Shown one piece after another: positions 63,251 to 64,000 of a DNA stretch of 64,000 nt. A model generated the notes under the pieces. That model had not been told where the DNA came from, did not search any database, and saw nothing but the letters and a program-made list of their open reading frames with translations. The stretch's first letter is position 1. Each line of letters starts with the position of its first letter. Position numbers and translations under genes: made by a program. The DNA comes from Streptomyces melanogenes (lineage in GTDB: Bacteria; Actinomycetota; Actinomycetes; Streptomycetales; Streptomycetaceae), in the NCBI RefSeq assembly GCF_014649795.1, contig NZ_BMTS01000026.1:1-64000 (forward strand), in the 5' to 3' direction.

Positions 63251-63513
63251 GGCATCCCCTCACCTACGGCACGGCCGAGCGGGCGCCCGGCCCGTCAGAC
63301 CCAGCATCGCGGCACGCCCGGCCGGTGGCCGCAGGAACTCACGATCGGGTGAGGAGGTCGTGCGTCCGTGCGGACCGGCCGCCACCGCCGCTCACGGGGC
63401 CCGGCATCGCCGCCCCGCGCGGGCGTCGGTGGTGAGTGCCGTGGTTCGGCAGGAGCTCAGCGCGGCCGCAGACGCGGCGATGCCGGGTTCCGTGAGGGCG
63501 GGTCGGCCACGGA
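63251..63513. other. intergenic region
   Basis: No gene is seen. It should hold the promoter of the small protein, polyprenyl synthase and oxygenase operon and the terminator of the lipase gene; no clear element was recognised. Confidence 0.4.
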
Positions 63514-64000
63514 TCACGACAGCGGAGCGGGCTCTTCCGGGGCGAGCGAGTTGCCGCTGGCGATCCGGCCGCAGTCGGACGGCGCGGTGCGGCCCGCGAA
63601 GCGGTCGTTGAGCCAGCCCAGCGCGGTGGGTGCCCAGGCGAGGGTCGCGCCTGTGTGGCTGAGCAGGTCGTACTGGTTGTACTTGACGGGGGAGCTGCCG
63701 GTGGCGCAGTACTGGCGGGCGAGTGAGCGCACGTCGCCGGCGACCATCACGCCGTCGCCCGTGCCGATGCCGGGACGGTTGCTGAAGGTCCCCTCCAGGA
63801 CGCCTCCGTTGCCCTGGCCGATGAACCCCGGGACGGTCGGGGTGGCGGCGGAGCCGAGGTTGAGCTTGTTCATCGCCGTCAGGAAGGCGGGGATCGAGTT
63901 GGGGTTGGCGTACTCCGGCTTCGCCATCTTCTTCCAGGTCAGCCCCGGGTAGTGGCCGAGGGCGTTGATGATCGAGCCGCGCTGGAGGTCCTTGTAGACG
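63514..64000 (-). CDS. secretory lipase, C-terminal part (5' end outside window)
   Basis: About 162 residues are visible, open to the right edge. RGSIINALGHYPGLTW, PNSIPAFLTAMNKLNLG, TPTVPGFIGQGNGGVLEG, GTGDGVMVAGDVRSLARQYC and YDLLSHTGATLAWAPTALGW match the end of the secretory lipase (LIP) family of alpha/beta hydrolases; the His of LLSHTGA is the likely catalytic one. A late pair of Cys (RQYCATG and SDCGRI) could form a disulphide. The catalytic Ser and signal peptide would lie outside the window. Confidence 0.82.
   Translation of the reverse strand, partial: VYKDLQRGSIINALGHYPGLTWKKMAKPEYANPNSIPAFLTAMNKLNLGSAATPTVPGFIGQGNGGVLEGTFSNRPGIGTGDGVMVAGDVRSLARQYCATGSSPVKYNQYDLLSHTGATLAWAPTALGWLNDRFAGRTAPSDCGRIASGNSLAPEEPAPLS

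Noticed and set aside
1..64000. CRISPR arrays, tRNA genes, rRNA genes and replication origins
   Set aside because: No regularly spaced repeats, cloverleaf-like segments or iteron groups were seen on reading through the window.

Overview
The window looks like Streptomyces chromosome. G+C is very high, codons end in G or C, GTG and TTG starts are common, and there are many secreted proteins (a Tat-exported phospholipase C, a ricin-type lectin, an FG-GAP protein, a GH29 fucosidase, a lipase) and antibiotic-type genes. I cannot name the species. No tRNA, rRNA or CRISPR array was seen.

Layout. 1-12.8 kb is accessory flank: phospholipase C, lectin, an NCS1-type permease beside a frame-broken GntR regulator, a Cmx/CmlR-like exporter, a GNAT fragment, an FG-GAP protein, an IS5-type transposase remnant and small enzymes. 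12.9-42.6 kb is a nonribosomal peptide cluster. A phosphopantetheinyl transferase reads leftward. Reading rightward are an MbtH protein, NRPS-A (C-A-T-TE), an MFS exporter, NRPS-B (C-A-T-C-like-beta-hydroxylase), NRPS-C (degenerate C-A-methyltransferase-T), NRPS-D (C-A-T), an acyl/aryl ligase, two carrier proteins, a ketosynthase, a short chain-length-factor-like protein, a fused aminodeoxychorismate synthase, a methyltransferase, a second ligase and a fumarase/PcaB-superfamily protein. From NRPS-C to the second ligase nearly every junction overlaps by 1-11 bases, so this half is probably one translationally coupled transcript. Pocket residues read by eye suggest Asn-like (B), Asp (C), Ser (D) and possibly a basic residue (A). 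I do not recognise the product.

42.8-44.1 kb holds a 37-residue charged peptide gene seven bases before a PIMT-type methyltransferase gene. This resembles the imiditide class of RiPP, in which a PIMT homologue forms an aspartimide. 44.2-52.2 kb is a LysR-flanked set of small metabolic genes: SnoaL-like proteins, MFS, SDR, AraC, epimerase and MBL hydrolase. 52.2-64 kb holds the fucosidase, a RibD/DHFR-like reductase, an alcohol dehydrogenase, a PH-domain protein, an M48 protease, a truncated AlaRS-like gene behind an Ala-rich mini-ORF, an operon of small protein, polyprenyl synthase and MpaB/Lcp-like oxygenase, and the 3' end of a secreted lipase cut by the window edge.

How the cluster may work (inference). 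The PPTase activates all carrier domains and MbtH supports adenylation. NRPS-C, whose condensation motif is destroyed, may start a chain or accept an unusual starter. The fused dioxygenase probably beta-hydroxylates an Asp/Asn-type residue on a carrier. NRPS-A carries the only thioesterase and should end the chain. The ADC synthase, ligase, ACP and KS cassette should make an aryl or acyl building block.
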